From Sitta carolinensis (lineage: Eukaryota; Chordata; Aves; Passeriformes; Sittidae): 64,000 nt of DNA. The translations under genes and the position numbers were made by a program. The DNA lies in assembly GCA_032173965.1 (NCBI GenBank), contig JAVUNC010000005.1, positions 3,678,501 to 3,742,500 of the forward strand. Direction: 5' to 3'. Shown here piece by piece: positions 10,841 to 22,419 of this stretch. Positions within the stretch are counted from its first letter, which is position 1, and each line of letters begins with the position of its first letter. The notes under the pieces were generated by a model, which was not told where the DNA came from, ran no database searches, and saw nothing but the letters and a program-made list of their open reading frames with translations.

Positions 10841-11166
10841 ATCAAAGAATCATGTAGGAAGGAAGGAATCAAGCTTAGAAAAGACCTCCAAGATCATCAA
10901 GTCCAACCATTAACCCAGGTCCTTCACTAAACTCTGTCTCCACATTTCCATGTTTTCTGAAAACTTCTTGGGCTGGTAATTCCACTATTTCCCTGGGCAG
11001 CCTGTTCCAATACCTGACCATCCTTTCAGTGAAGAAATATTTGGTAACATCCAATCTAAACCCTCCTTGCCATGCCTCGAGGCCATTTCCACTTGTCCTA
11101 TCCCTTGCTACCTGGAAGTAGAGACTGACTCCCACCTCACTACAACTTCCTACAACTTTTCAGGAG
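10841..11166 (-). mobile_element. CR1 LINE 3' fragment with ORF2 C-terminus remnant
   Basis: Reverse-complement CR1: aagacctccaagatcatcaagtccaacc at the 3' end, ccctgggcagcctgttcc, aaatatttggtaacatccaa, and a degraded capsule of cctggaagtagagactgactcccacctc. Translated on minus, a frame keeps the family's C-terminal signature: GGFRLDVTKYFFTERM followed by YWNRLPREIVE. It is therefore a barely frame-damaged piece of the CR1 polyprotein end. The element is 5'-truncated and not functional. Confidence 0.88.
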
Positions 11167-11289
11167 AGATAACTGGAGGACTTCATGCAGTTGATGAAGT
11201 TTACTTCCAGATTTGAGTGTGATGTGGAGCGCCTGAATCCTTCATAACCTCTTCTAAGTTTTTAAAGAAAGATATTTTAGATGTATTTA

Positions 11290-11330
11290 CATATATACAC
11301 ACATATACATATATATATAATTATACATAT

Positions 11331-11428
<98 letters not shown>
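11290..11428. repeat. compound (TA)n-(AC)n-(TA)n microsatellite
   Basis: Imperfect TA/CA from about 11290, an AC run of roughly 50 bp at 11335-11385, then an alternating TA run of about 40 bp to 11426. Likely highly length-polymorphic and able to adopt Z-DNA or cruciform forms. Confidence 0.95.
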
Positions 11429-11429
11429 G

Positions 11430-12094
11430 TGAAATTACAAGGCCCACAGAATTAGCATGATGCTGGAAACCATGGGTATCCAGACCTGCATAGAGACAAC
11501 AGGGATATCCTAATCCTCTTGTTCTTAAAAATCTGGAGAGAAATGGGCTTTTTCTTGGTTGAGCAATGCAGGACCTATGACACCACCTCAGCAGCACTGG
11601 CAGCACTCAAGAGAGGGCAGTGCCATACCTAGACAATGGCAACTCTAATTTCTTTGAAAACGGGGGCACTGGGGGTCATAAAAATCAACCAAAAGCCATT
11701 TCTGTTCCATTCTCTGCTGGATATTGGAGTGTAGCTGCCATCAATGTTAATGAGTGATCACGTGCATCGGAGGAAGAACATCCTCTTTTGTGAAGGCAAG
11801 ATGAAAGCCTTTTATAAATGTGACCTACTGGTGAAAAAGGCATCCGTTCAGATCAAACCTATGGGTTTATACTGATGGGTTAGATTTTTTTTTTTCTCTT
11901 AATACAATACATTTTGTTAAGAAGAAGGATTAAAGTATTTGCCAAAATGATTTGTGTTGACAAAATGGCTTAGTACATTTGGCAGATTTATTTTATGAAG
12001 CAGAATAAATTAAGGTGTCTCGTAAAAATGTGGGTTATATCCAGTGAAACAATTTCAAGTATTTTAGAAACTCTATTTTTATTCACTTTGCAAA
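11430..12094. other. non-coding stretch, no gene seen
   Basis: Unique-looking sequence with a short poly-T at 11885-11895. Nothing supportable. Confidence 0.4.
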
Positions 12095-12480
12095 CGTGCT
12101 TAGTTGAACTGCCAGTCACTGTTACATTTCCATTTCCAAGCAATTAATTAAAATCCCAAATCAGGTTTTTTCTTGATCATGCCAGCAGGAGTTGGTTGCC
12201 ATGGTAATAGGACGATCAGTAGCATTTGGGAGGGAGGAGACGGAGAAGAAAACATTCTGCATTTGGGCTTTTATTGTTGAAACATAAGTGCAGGTCTGGA
12301 GGAGTGTGTTGGCTCATCTGTGCCAGACTGTGGCCCCGATGGTGACGGCTGGAAGTGAGCAAGGGTTCTCAGGATTACGTTATTGTCAAGGATATCATTT
12401 GGTCCAATGCAGAAATCATTAGTGAAGCCTTTTCAGTCCTACAGACTATAGGTTGCAACTGTGAATGCAGCTGATCACAG
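12095..12480. promoter_or_regulatory. enhancer-like block containing an X-box (candidate)
   Basis: Carries tttccaagcaattaatt-aaaatcc, an X-box-like palindrome at 12195, tgggcttttattgttgaaac (SOX-like attgtt), and a moderately CpG-containing stretch near 12330-12380. It has no transposon signature over nearly 400 bp. Conservation is inferred from composition only. Confidence 0.25.
12195..12208. promoter_or_regulatory. RFX X-box-like site
   Basis: GTTGCCATGGTAAT is one base from the ideal palindromic X-box GTTGCCATGGYAAC bound by RFX dimers at ciliary and neural genes. Seen directly; function is inferred. One such site by chance in 64 kb is uncommon but not excluded. Confidence 0.3.
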
Positions 12481-12840
12481 AGAGTTTCAGGATTTTTCTA
12501 TCTGTAATTGCCCACATTTGCAGAGAGCTATCACATGTAATGGGTTTTCTCCCCCACAGGCCTGAAAACCTTTAGATTTGAAGCTCATTTTCAGACAATA
12601 CACAAGATCCATGGCAGTGCATAAGAGCCATTTCATACATGGGTTTAAGAAATGATTAATAGTGTAGTTAGTGTTGCAGAGTTTTATGGGTTGGTGTCAG
12701 GGACAGGCGATTAGGAGAACAGAGGAGGAGGAAAGGGGCCACAACTTCTCCTGTGAAACAAGAGTGGAAAATGGAGTCCTTCCTGAAGTAGGGAATGGGA
12801 TAGGGCTGAGGGACACTTTAATCTTTTAATCTAATCTTAT

Positions 12841-12928
12841 CTAGTGGGTGGCACTCCTACCCATGGCAGGGCCTGGAACTAGATGGTCTTTAAGGCCCCT
12901 TCCAACCCAAGCCACTTTACGATTCTGT
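12841..12928 (+). mobile_element. CR1 LINE 3' tail
   Basis: ctagtgggtggcactcctac, ccatggcagggcctggaact, agatggtctttaaggcccct, tccaacccaa, then gattctg. This is only the last roughly 90 bp of a plus-sense CR1. Confidence 0.85.
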
Positions 12929-12929
12929 T

Positions 12930-14935
12930 ATGGTTCAAAGGGGGAACAGCCTTTGATTTAACAGCCATTTCTACTGCATGAAACCAAACTTTCTTCCAGC
13001 AGCAAGAAGTGTGCCTGCCCATCAGATGTAATACAAACATCCCACTGAAGCTGGTAGAAATACTCCCATGGATGTCTCTGGGCTTGGGGTCTAGCATTTG
13101 TGTCCAGGGATGCACTTGATCAGTAGACAGTTAATCTCTGAATGATGGTCTCTTTTCTGATTTGGCTGCTAAGATGCCAAATCTGTTCTACATTTTGATT
13201 TGATATGATATTGTGTGCTGACCTCTTCATTAGTACTATTAACAATTCTCTTAGGCCTGAGCCAATTTTTCCTCCAAAGTACCCCCAGGACTTCCCCTCT
13301 GGGACTTTTTAACACAGTTCAGGGAATTTTGTTGCTCTTGCATCCTTGGTTAGTTGTGTCTGAGTTGAACAACATGTGCATAGTCATAGCAATAGGGTTG
13401 GGGGAATATGGCATTTACCTTGTTCATCACCTGAGGAGAGGCAGCAAGCAGAGGCAAACAAACCAAATCCCACACTGGTTAGCACAGTCACACCATGGGG
13501 TGCCTGAGAGTCCTCTTCATCCTTAAGGACATAGACACAGAAAAAAACAAAACTTCATCAGATCTCAGTGTTGCCATTGTTCAGCTGCTGATGGTGTGCC
13601 AGGGCAGGATAGTGCCAGGGATTCCCTGGATCATTAGGCACATTACTGCCCAGGAACACAGCATGTCACATATGGTGCTTGTTAAGCCCCCATGAAATCA
13701 GGAGATTGGTAACAGAATTACAACATGCTTAGGGTTATAGGTCATGCGCCAAATTTCATCCTTATGTATTAGCTGGAAATTAATCTGAAAATAATTAGGA
13801 AAGAATCCCAATATTAAAAAGGAAAGATTTTGAGAACTCTGTGATTTCATGTATTACTGCAGCATAAAATTCCCATGTGAGAGAGAGTCTGAAAACACTG
13901 CCTGATGGCCTAATGCTTGTACTGGAGAGGAGAGTGACTTTAATAAAGTTCTTTGACAGGGTCCTCACTCAGCTGTCACTTCAGAAAAGCCTCACCTGAC
14001 CCTGAGATTTGCTTGCCTTGTGCTTGTACTGTCTTTGTAGGGGCTCAGTGTGCTTGGACCTGAAGGAGTTCAGATGGAGTTAAAGAGGCCAACAAGGGAT
14101 TTATTGATTTGGATATATCAATTTGCACTAGTCCAAACAAGTTGGGTTCAGAGTCTCACAAACTCTAAGGGCAGAAGGGCAAAAGTTGAGCTTTTGATCT
14201 TCTATATTGTAGGATGTAGTATATTGTAATGATTCAGGAGGTTCTCTGATGTCTCAGCATGGGAGAAGGGGATTTGAGAATGATTGCTTTCTTTGTCTTT
14301 TCCACCCCAAAGAACTTCAGAAAACTTTCCTTATGTATAAAACCCCCTTATTATTATATGCTGACCTCATTCTGTTGTTTTCCCTGGCATTTATCTAACT
14401 CTTTGTTGACCTCAGACCTCCAACTCACATCCGGACACCTATTTATAGAAATCTAAATTTGGGGTCTCTGACATGTAGATTAAGATTCTTGAATTAGATA
14501 AAAATACTCATAACTTTATATTCTTGGTGCCACATTTTGGAAACCAAGTCTGCTTTCAGGTTGCTTGAAGAGAGTGCTCAGTACTATTTGAAAGCCTCCC
14601 TAAAATCAGAGATATGTGCATGAGGCTGGAAGAGATTCCCTTTGGGGAGGCATTTGGAGACCAAATAGATGCTGGATTCCAAGTACACCTCAGGTGACCC
14701 TCAACATTGTGAGGTGTGTCAAGCCTTAGGTGACTCAATTAGACAAGACACAGTTCCCGTGTTGCTGAAATTTGGTGAACTGAGCCTCACCCTCATTATT
14801 TTTCACATTAAAGCTATGTGAAATAGGGTCCTTTTTTGAGAAGCCATAATTCACTGGCAATCTGAGCTAAGCAAGGAAAAAAAAGTTGATTGAACCAAGA
14901 AGGAATGTCATTATGGTGATTTTCAATCCGGTGAT
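12930..14935. other. non-coding stretch, unassigned
   Basis: A slightly GC-richer interval at 13200-13700 carries overlapping 103- and 66-codon plus-strand frames without recognisable domains; an old retroelement piece is possible but unsupported. Segment 14260-14460 contains a TATAAAA (14336) but no other promoter sign. Confidence 0.3.
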
Positions 14936-16229
14936 CTCTCTCTCTATATAATATATGTTCTTGTTTTTATTTTTTTTTTCAGTTGAAAAAAATCCTTCCT
15001 TTATTATTCAGAATATTCTTAAATACATTCAAACACAAAGCTGTCCTGAGTACCAGAATTTTTAATTCTCTTCCCTTCTTTTCATTTAAATGCTACAGCT
15101 ACAAACTGAAATCATGTTTGGAGAACTTTTGGTATCCTGCTATTGCTTCTGCTCAACAACAACTATTTTTCAGCAAGAGCTGTAAAACTGCAAAGACTTT
15201 TAGCAAACCATTATGCCAGCACCAGTCTGAGGAAAAAGAGCAGTTGAATATTTCCCTGAATATTTCCAGAAGTCAAAATGTCCAAAAATTGATTGCAGGC
15301 ATTCACAGAGGGAGTCCTGACTGAACAGATGCCAGAAGAGATTTGCTCACTAAGGTGGAGATAGAAAGCAATTTTTCACTGGAGAAATTACAGCAGTACT
15401 TTGACCACACTACCCAAGTCATTGCAAGGTGGCCAATTCTCACAGTGGGCAGAAGATAAAGGAATGGCTTACTCAGCTAGAGCAAGACAAGATTGATGGA
15501 AATAAAGTTTGAGATGACAACCTGAAAATGAAGTTGATCTAAAAAGGGACGCGCCTCAAAAGACTGAAATTTCCTATGTTCTCAGTAATAAAAAGCTATT
15601 AACAAAGCATTTTTAAGAGTATTTTATCTGGTATATCATGGAATAAAGATCTAGATATAGGCAGTAATTAAAGATCAACTTTGATTTTGATAATCCTTTT
15701 TAATTGCTTTTTTAATTGTGAAATTTTAAAACATTTCTGTGAAGTGCTCTGTGGAAAAAACGCTGATGTAGAGAGATTAACTAATCAAGATCGCTCTATT
15801 CTGCTTGAATAACTAGAAAGGAACTTTGAGTGGGTAAGTGTAAAATAAATCTTTTAACTAATGTATGGCTCCATGTAATCTCATCTCACCTTCTGGGAAC
15901 AATGTATAACAAATTAAGCTTGGATCATGAAATGTCATACAAATCTGGCAGTGAGATTTCATTTGGAGGAAGAGCTGCTATTCTCTTGGTTCTTAACAGC
16001 CATAGAAAATTTCAATTACGTGAGCATCTTGACAAATTCTACCTCCAGGGTATGGAGGATTTTTAGAAAGTTTTCTATAACCAGCTACAGTGTCCCAAAG
16101 AACATTGACTGGTTTTACCATCTTGAGTTGTATCTATTTGCTGTTTGTCCCATGGATAAGAAAAGAGCCTCCATAGAAGATGTGCTTATAAACTATTGCA
16201 TGTAAACTTTAAATAAAAACAAGTGCATC
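14936..16229. other. non-coding stretch, no gene seen
   Basis: Begins with a short CT/TA simple repeat (14936-14957). Frames at 14983-15324, 15830-16066 and 15927-16205 overlap in different phases and look like chance. A GTAAGT donor at 15835 has no convincing acceptor upstream. Confidence 0.35.
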
Positions 16230-16560
16230 ATTCTGCAAACAAACAAACTCACACCAAACCTCAAATATCATCATTATTTAAAGCACCACCACACATTTTT
16301 AGTTTTCATTGGTAAAATCGAGGAGCATTGGTTATTAATTAAGCAGCTAATTTTCTCTTGTTGTACAAAAGAGGGAGAAACAGCTAATTGCATTTGAGAT
16401 TCCCTTCAGCATAATTAGATCCAGGAAAATAGATAATTCCCTCGATACCAATGGCAGGCATCAGACTCATTTTAAAGCCATCACTTCATTTGTGAATATC
16501 ACACCTGTAGTGATTAAGCAAATTTATCTCATCCTCCTAAGGAATTATTTGTGTAACACA
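16230..16560. promoter_or_regulatory. strong enhancer-like AT-rich block (candidate)
   Basis: About 330 bp packed with homeodomain and related cores and no simple repeat: ggttattaattaagcagctaa, aacagctaattgcatttgag (homeodomain plus octamer-like atttgcat/attgcat), agcataattagatcc, agtgattaagcaaattta. The motif cagctaatt occurs twice within 75 bp. This composition is typical of deeply conserved developmental enhancers. Inference only. Confidence 0.3.
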
Positions 16561-16937
16561 ATTGAAAATTGGTCAAAATGAAAGATCATTTGTAAAAATA
16601 ATAGTATAATCACCATTATTAGTAATAAAATAGTCTATTTTAATTTTCAAATATAAACTTATATTACAATGACAAAAATTAGGTCTTGGTATTCAACTAT
16701 GTTTGATAACAGTAACTCCATCATGAGGACTTCATCATGAAAATTAATTTATAGACTAGAGCAACATTCACCAGAAATTAATTTTTAATTGTTATTCTGT
16801 AAATATAAACAATTGAATTTTATAATTCCTGAAAAAAATATTTTTTTTTTTTTACCAGGGAGTTCTTCTTTACAGTTCAGAAAAATAAATTTATTCTTTA
16901 TTTAAATGAACTTCATTAACCTTCAAGTTAAAATACC

Positions 16938-16960
16938 TGTGTGTGTGTGTGTGTGTGTGT
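16938..16960. repeat. (TG)n microsatellite
   Basis: Eleven and a half perfect TG units followed by tatg. Confidence 0.9.
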
Positions 16961-16964
16961 ATGT

Positions 16965-19900
16965 AAAAAGAGAAAGATGGAGAAACCATTCTAATGACAG
17001 AAAAAGATGTCCTTGTATGCATAGGATTTTAACTGTGACAAACTCAGTTGTACATTTGAACCACTTAGCAGAGTAAATTGGAGGATAAGTGGAAGTCAAG
17101 ATGTGTTTGTTAGTGCATGTCAAAAATTGCACTTCCTGCTGGACTTCAGATTTCAGGAATTTTTTATTGGTACTAGATAACATATATGATCATTTTAAAT
17201 AATAGTCAGGAATTGAGGAAAAAAAGAGCAATTATTATGAGTGTATTGTCCTGTACTGATGACCAATATTTACCAACTTAAACCCTCACCAACAAGGGAA
17301 AAAATGAAAATAAATATCTGTTAATATGTGATCGCATTATTTCCACCAAAAATGTTGGTGGAAGCATTTAAGCAATAAAAAGTAAATACTGGTGTCTGGG
17401 GAAACAGCTTGGGTAACAGAACTGGTGCACAGCAAATTCATTCCTGTGTCTTGGAATCAGTGCATGTTTGATAAGTAAATATTGCTCAGCCCTGTTGTAG
17501 CCTGGTCTGTGTTCTATGACAATCTGGCTTGGAAGAAAGGGTGAAGCAGACTGTTAAGAGTATTAAACGTTGTTGATCCAGCAATTAGATTTTTGCAATT
17601 TCCACCAGTCAAGAATCCATAATTCTAGCATTATGATAATGATAAGTCAAATATATCCCCAAAATAAGTACTACTGAGAGAAGAAAGCTTTTATGTGTTT
17701 TGTCTTGTTTTTTGTAAGTCATTTGAAACTATTAACATTTATAATCTCTCCAAAATGCAATAAAGAAAAGAAAAGAAGAACCAGATGTAGAAGATTCTCT
17801 GGCTTTGACAACACAGAACTTTCACAAAGTAACAGAAAAAAAAAAAAGAAAAGGTTTAATCTCATGGACTTCGAACGAACAATAACTAATGTCACCTGAT
17901 AGTCTTTTGCTGATCTCAATGGGATTTGAAGTAAGCTTCTGGAAATAAATATCTTAAAGCAGTACAAATACGAAGAGCTTGCAATTTAATGAGAAAAACA
18001 AAAATCTCCAGAAAAAGTATTTTCAGCTTGAATTAATCCAAAAGAATTTCTTTTCTTTTTGTGTGTGAAACAATTCTATAGCTTTAGTGGACAAGTGTTT
18101 AGTCCAATGCCTTATGTTTGGCTGGTTTATTATTTATCTTCCTTTTGAGATTCTTCCGTGACGCAAGTTAATCCCTTTGTGAAAATGCCATTTTGAAATA
18201 CAATAATAAGATGATTTACTTTACTTTTTCTTTCAGTTTCTTTTCCACTCCCCACCTTATCTTCCCTGAAGTTATTTTTAAATTTGTATCATACAACATG
18301 ATTACTTTTGAATTCTACAGAAGTTTGTTCTGTTCAGTGAGGTTATTACTTGCCATATATTTTTCCCTTTTTTTGCATAGACCCCCACACTTGACTATTT
18401 ATCAAAATCACTATGTTCAATGAAACCAGAACTTTGGGATAGGGTGGAGGGAGTTTCACCCTAACACCAAGTTGGGACATGGCCAATGTAGCTACTCAGA
18501 CCTTGAAATCTGGAGGCATTCCTGGGTTTAATAACATCTACACAGCCAATACATCCCACCTTTACCACCAAGATCTGAGCCTCATTAGACAGGTCCAACT
18601 CAAACTTATCCTGTAAATATAAATACAAGCTTTGCCACAACGTGTTCCACTAATACAAAACAGCCTCCCCAGTCATTCATCACTTGCAATGATACACACA
18701 GGTGCTGCAGTGAAGTGCAGCTGTCGATAAAGGCTGATGCCAAATTATTTTCCTGAGGTGAGTTGGCTTTCACTTAGGCTGAGTTTTTGTTTTCTTATAA
18801 TTCTATTTTTTTTCTCCTTTTTAAGAAAGTGGGGAAGAGGAGAAAGGGTGGGATATAAAATACATTTTTTTTCCTTTTCTTCAAATAATTTTCTGTCATA
18901 TTATTTTAATCATAGCAAATGCTTCTGGTCAGTGTAGTTTGTGATGCTGCATTCACCTCATGAAAATATGTTGCTGTTCGAGAGTAGTGCTGAGAATCTC
19001 AGGTTAAAACTGAAACCAGGAGCTGCCAAGATTCAAAAACATTGGATATAACTTTCATTTTTGCTTTTGATTCCCACGCCCATCCCTCTTTTCTCTCTTC
19101 TACAATGGGACAATTGTTTGGACCTTTGGAGGAAAAATGCCGATGTCCATCTGCATGTGTATGACGCCTGCTGGGACTCACCAAGAATGGAAAGAATCTA
19201 ATTGCAAGTCCTCTTCTTGTGAGATCTAGAACTCAGCCTCATATTTCCATGATCCAGATAAGAACCACAAAAACAGGGAACTGGCAGAGCTCCTGTGACA
19301 GTGACAGCATGGGGGCAGATGTCTCTCTGAACTTGCCATTGAAGTGCTTCCATTTTCTATAAATAATTAAACAGTCATTAAAGCAGAGACTTAAAATATG
19401 ATCTTGCATGTCATCTATACAGAAGCATTAACTACTTAACCAGTTTGTCTCTTTGTTCCAAAGAATATTTAATTATTTAATGTTAATTGGAGAAAAATTC
19501 TCCTCGATTTTCTGTATGGAACGCTGTTGTGAATTACGCCAGCAGGCAGCTGAACACCACGGAGCTGCTCACTCACTCCCCCTTTGTGGGATGGGGGAGA
19601 GGATTGGAAAAAGGGTAAACTCGTGGGTTGAGATAAAATTTAACACAACAGAAAAGGAAGGGGAAATAACAATGATTATAAGAGAATATAGAGAAGAAGT
19701 GATGCACAATGCAATTGCCACCATCTGCTGACTGATGCCCAGTGGATCCCTAAGCAGTGGCTGCCACTCTTTTTATTAAAATAATTCAGGTCAAAATGAA
19801 TTTTTTCATATTTTGTCTCCAATTCTCTGTTCAGAGACATAATCTAAATAATAAACTTCAACTAAGCATTTTAATCTTAGATATATGGAGTGAACCTCTA

Positions 19901-20149
19901 TTTTTCAGGTAGCAAATATAAATGATATACAGAATACCAATAGGCACAACATTAAATTAATAATAAAATAAAATTTTAGTTTTGCAGTGAAGATTTGCAG
20001 TCAAAGCAAAGTATGATCAAGGAGGATTAAGTCCTGAAAGTCAGACAACTCCATCAAGATGAAGAATTAATGCATACAAAGCCAAGAAGACTCATCCACT
20101 TTATTAGTTAATTCAGATTATTGGCTAGTATGCAGATGGGAAGAAAATC
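16965..20149. other. non-coding stretch, no gene seen
   Basis: Over 3 kb of unique-looking AT-rich DNA. It includes a short A-run (17838-17850) and T-rich stretches near 18060 and 18810. At 19340-19520 several aattaa/taattg cores sit together (ataaataattaaac, taattatttaatgttaattgg), which is mildly enhancer-like. No transposon signature or credible exon was found. Confidence 0.35.
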
Positions 20150-20396
20150 ACAAACAGCCGCAAGCTATGTCAGGAGATATTTAGACTGAATATTAGGAAA
20201 AAAATTCTTCATGGAAAGAGTTGTCAAGCCGTGGAACAGTCTGACCAGGACAATTGAGTCACTATAAAGGTATTTAAAAAATGGGTAGATGTGGCACTTG
20301 GGGACATAGTGGCTTAGTGGTGGACTAGACAATCTTGGGTTCGTGGTTGGACTCCTTCATCTTAGGGATCTTTTCCTACCTAATGACTCTATTACT
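20150..20396 (+). mobile_element. CR1 LINE 3' fragment
   Basis: Plus-sense: caggagatatttagactgaa, tattaggaaaaaaattcttc, atggaaagagttgtcaagcc, gtagatgtggcacttgggga, and the 3' end with ttttcctacctaatgactct. It is 5'-truncated and carries several indels. Confidence 0.88.
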
Positions 20397-20399
20397 GCA

Positions 20400-21300
20400 A
20401 AAAGGTTTCTTTTTTTTCCCCTAGTGCGTAAAATTGATCGTCAGCAAGGGAGGGCTTTTCTGCCAGTTCTCTCCTGTTAAAATATCTTGGGTACGTTTCT
20501 CCTCACTTCTCCCTCAGCTGGAAAAGGTGCCTGCAACATCTCCTATTTAACAGCACATCCTGGCTAGAGCCCTCAGAGGCTTTTGTTTCCCTGTTAATTG
20601 CAGAGTTTATTTGGAGATTGCCAGAAGCCAGCACTATTTCAGGAAAAGCCGGTGGGCCGCAGCATGACACCAGAGGCTCCCAAAGAAGGAGGGTTAGGGC
20701 CCTTCCTCCCTCACACAGAGTAATCCCACAGAACCCAGCTCCTGTGCTGGTGAGGGTGGGAATCTGGCTGGCACATCCCAGCCTCTGACTCCCATTAAAA
20801 CAGCGACAAAGGCTCCCCATCCCGGTGTGCCAAGTGAAAATCCAAGTGCATAACAATTCAATCCCTCCTCCCTCCCAAATTGCTAAAGCAGCTTGAGACA
20901 GCCACTTCCATGACCTTGTGAAATGTCTGCAGCATTGCAGAAACAACCGGTTCCTCTTTGTAGTAGGAGGAGGTTTTTTGGAAGGAGGGGTGTTTTTTAT
21001 TTTATTTTCCCACCTCGCCCTCCCTCCCCCTTCCCTTGAGCAAATCCCCATAACAAATAAAGTTACACTTCAAGACTGGATTACGCAGACTGTTAGGTTT
21101 GCATGCCAATGTTTACTTAAAGTTAAAAATGATACTTCTGAGAATTCAAATAATATGTTTAAAGTATTTCCAGGCTATTGCTTTGCTTGTATTTGTTTTG
21201 GCACTGCTTCCCTCCACGAATATGTCAGTTTTGAAGGAGAGATGAATGCTGTTCAGTTACAGCCTTTGCCTATTGATCATACATTTAACATCTGTTGACT
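20400..21300. other. GC-richer unique block, possible regulatory element
   Basis: 20450-21050 is clearly less AT-rich than its flanks and free of recognised repeats. On minus it carries a 182-codon frame (20503-21051) with cysteine-, tryptophan- and proline-rich composition and no domain; I take it as a by-product of low stop density. 21060-21300 is AT-rich and enhancer-like (ttacgcagactgttaggtttgcatgcc). Confidence 0.25.
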
Positions 21301-21304
21301 TTGT

Positions 21305-22035
21305 TTATGTGTAGTTTTAGAGGGATTCATGGCAAAATTAAGAGTACTTGCTGCAGAGAAATTTTGTTGATGAGACTTTTCTGCTTTCAAGGCAGATATT
21401 CTGGGATGGCAAAGAGTCTGATGGGGATGTAGTAAGAGCCCCAATACTGCGATTCATAGATCAGAGTGAAGAATCAGAATAGTCCTTTTTGACCTCAAAA
21501 TTTATATACCTCTATCAAAAGGTTTCACTTCAAATTTTTTATTGTAATAACTTGTCTGGGACTCAGATGAAAAGACTACAGAACGCCTGCCTCACCTGAC
21601 ATCCCCTGGAAGATATTCCTTTCCATGAGTGTCTTCTCTCTGAAAGCCAGCTTGCCTGATATCCCTAACAACATGCTGGATCCTGTACTCTCAGCCTTGA
21701 TTCAGCTCCTCCCGAGGAATGCATATCCTGTGGCTGCCTACACCTGAGCTGGCTCCTCACAAGTTACCCCTGGAATCAGACCTGAGAGGAGACAGGCCAG
21801 GGACAGCTGAGCTGACTTTATATGTGTGCATTTCAAACTCATCACCTCAAGCTGAGCCCAGCACAAACCAGGCTGTGGCTGCAGAGACCTGGGCTGATGC
21901 TGCACAGCAACAGCCGGGATTGTCTCGGCATGAAGATCTCCTTAACCCACTCTGTTGCATTTTTAAGAACTTGACAGATATATTTTATTTTCATTTCTTT
22001 TTTAGTCCATAGTTTATGGCTGGAACACAAGCTTA
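21305..22035. other. non-coding stretch, unassigned
   Basis: 21450-21500 (gattcatagatcagag, then tttttgacctc) weakly recalls an old CR1-like tail seen in reptiles; too degraded to call. 21600-21960 is GC-richer with no identifiable element. Confidence 0.25.
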
Positions 22036-22040
22036 GAGGG

Positions 22041-22417
22041 CTGGGGCTGTTGGGAATGAAGAAGAGAAGGCTTTGGGGAGATCTCACTGTGGCCTTCCAG
22101 GACCTTAAGAGGAGCTATAAGAGGGAGAAAGCAATTTTTTATAGAGAGAGATAGAGATAGGACAAGGGGCAATGGTTTTAAATGAAAGAGGGCGAGTTTA
22201 GGTTAGATATTGGGATGAGATTTTTTGCTATAAGGATGGTGAGGCCCTGGCACAGGTTGCCCAGAGAAGCTGTGGCTGTCACATCCCTGGAAGGGTCCAA
22301 GGCCAGGCTGGACAAGGTTCTGAGCAACCTGGGATAGTGAGAGACATCCCTTGGCAGGGGATTGGAACTTGATAATCATTAACCCTTCTAATCCAAACCA
22401 TTTTATAAATCTATGAC
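22041..22417 (+). mobile_element. CR1 LINE 3' fragment
   Basis: Plus-sense: ctggggctgttgggaatgaa, gaagagaaggctttggggag, ggacaaggggcaatggtttt, gcacaggttgcccagagaag, catccctggaagggtccaag, gccaggctggacaagg, then atccaaaccattttataaat. It covers the 3' UTR and the end of ORF2 of a CR1 of the subfamily that reads gtccaaggccaggctgg. Confidence 0.92.
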
Positions 22418-22419
22418 TT

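Noticed and set aside
11277..11606. 109-codon minus-strand frame with Val/Cys/Tyr/Ile repeats
   Set aside because: It is a translation of the AC/TA microsatellite.
14330..14345. TATAAAA as a promoter
   Set aside because: Isolated motif in AT-rich DNA with no initiator, CpG or downstream exon.
20503..21051. 182-codon minus-strand frame
   Set aside because: Lies in a locally GC-rich patch with few stops; composition lacks domains and other long frames are open nearby.
21440..21510. Possible reptile-type CR1 tail
   Set aside because: Only scattered similarity (cataga, gacctc); too degraded to support.
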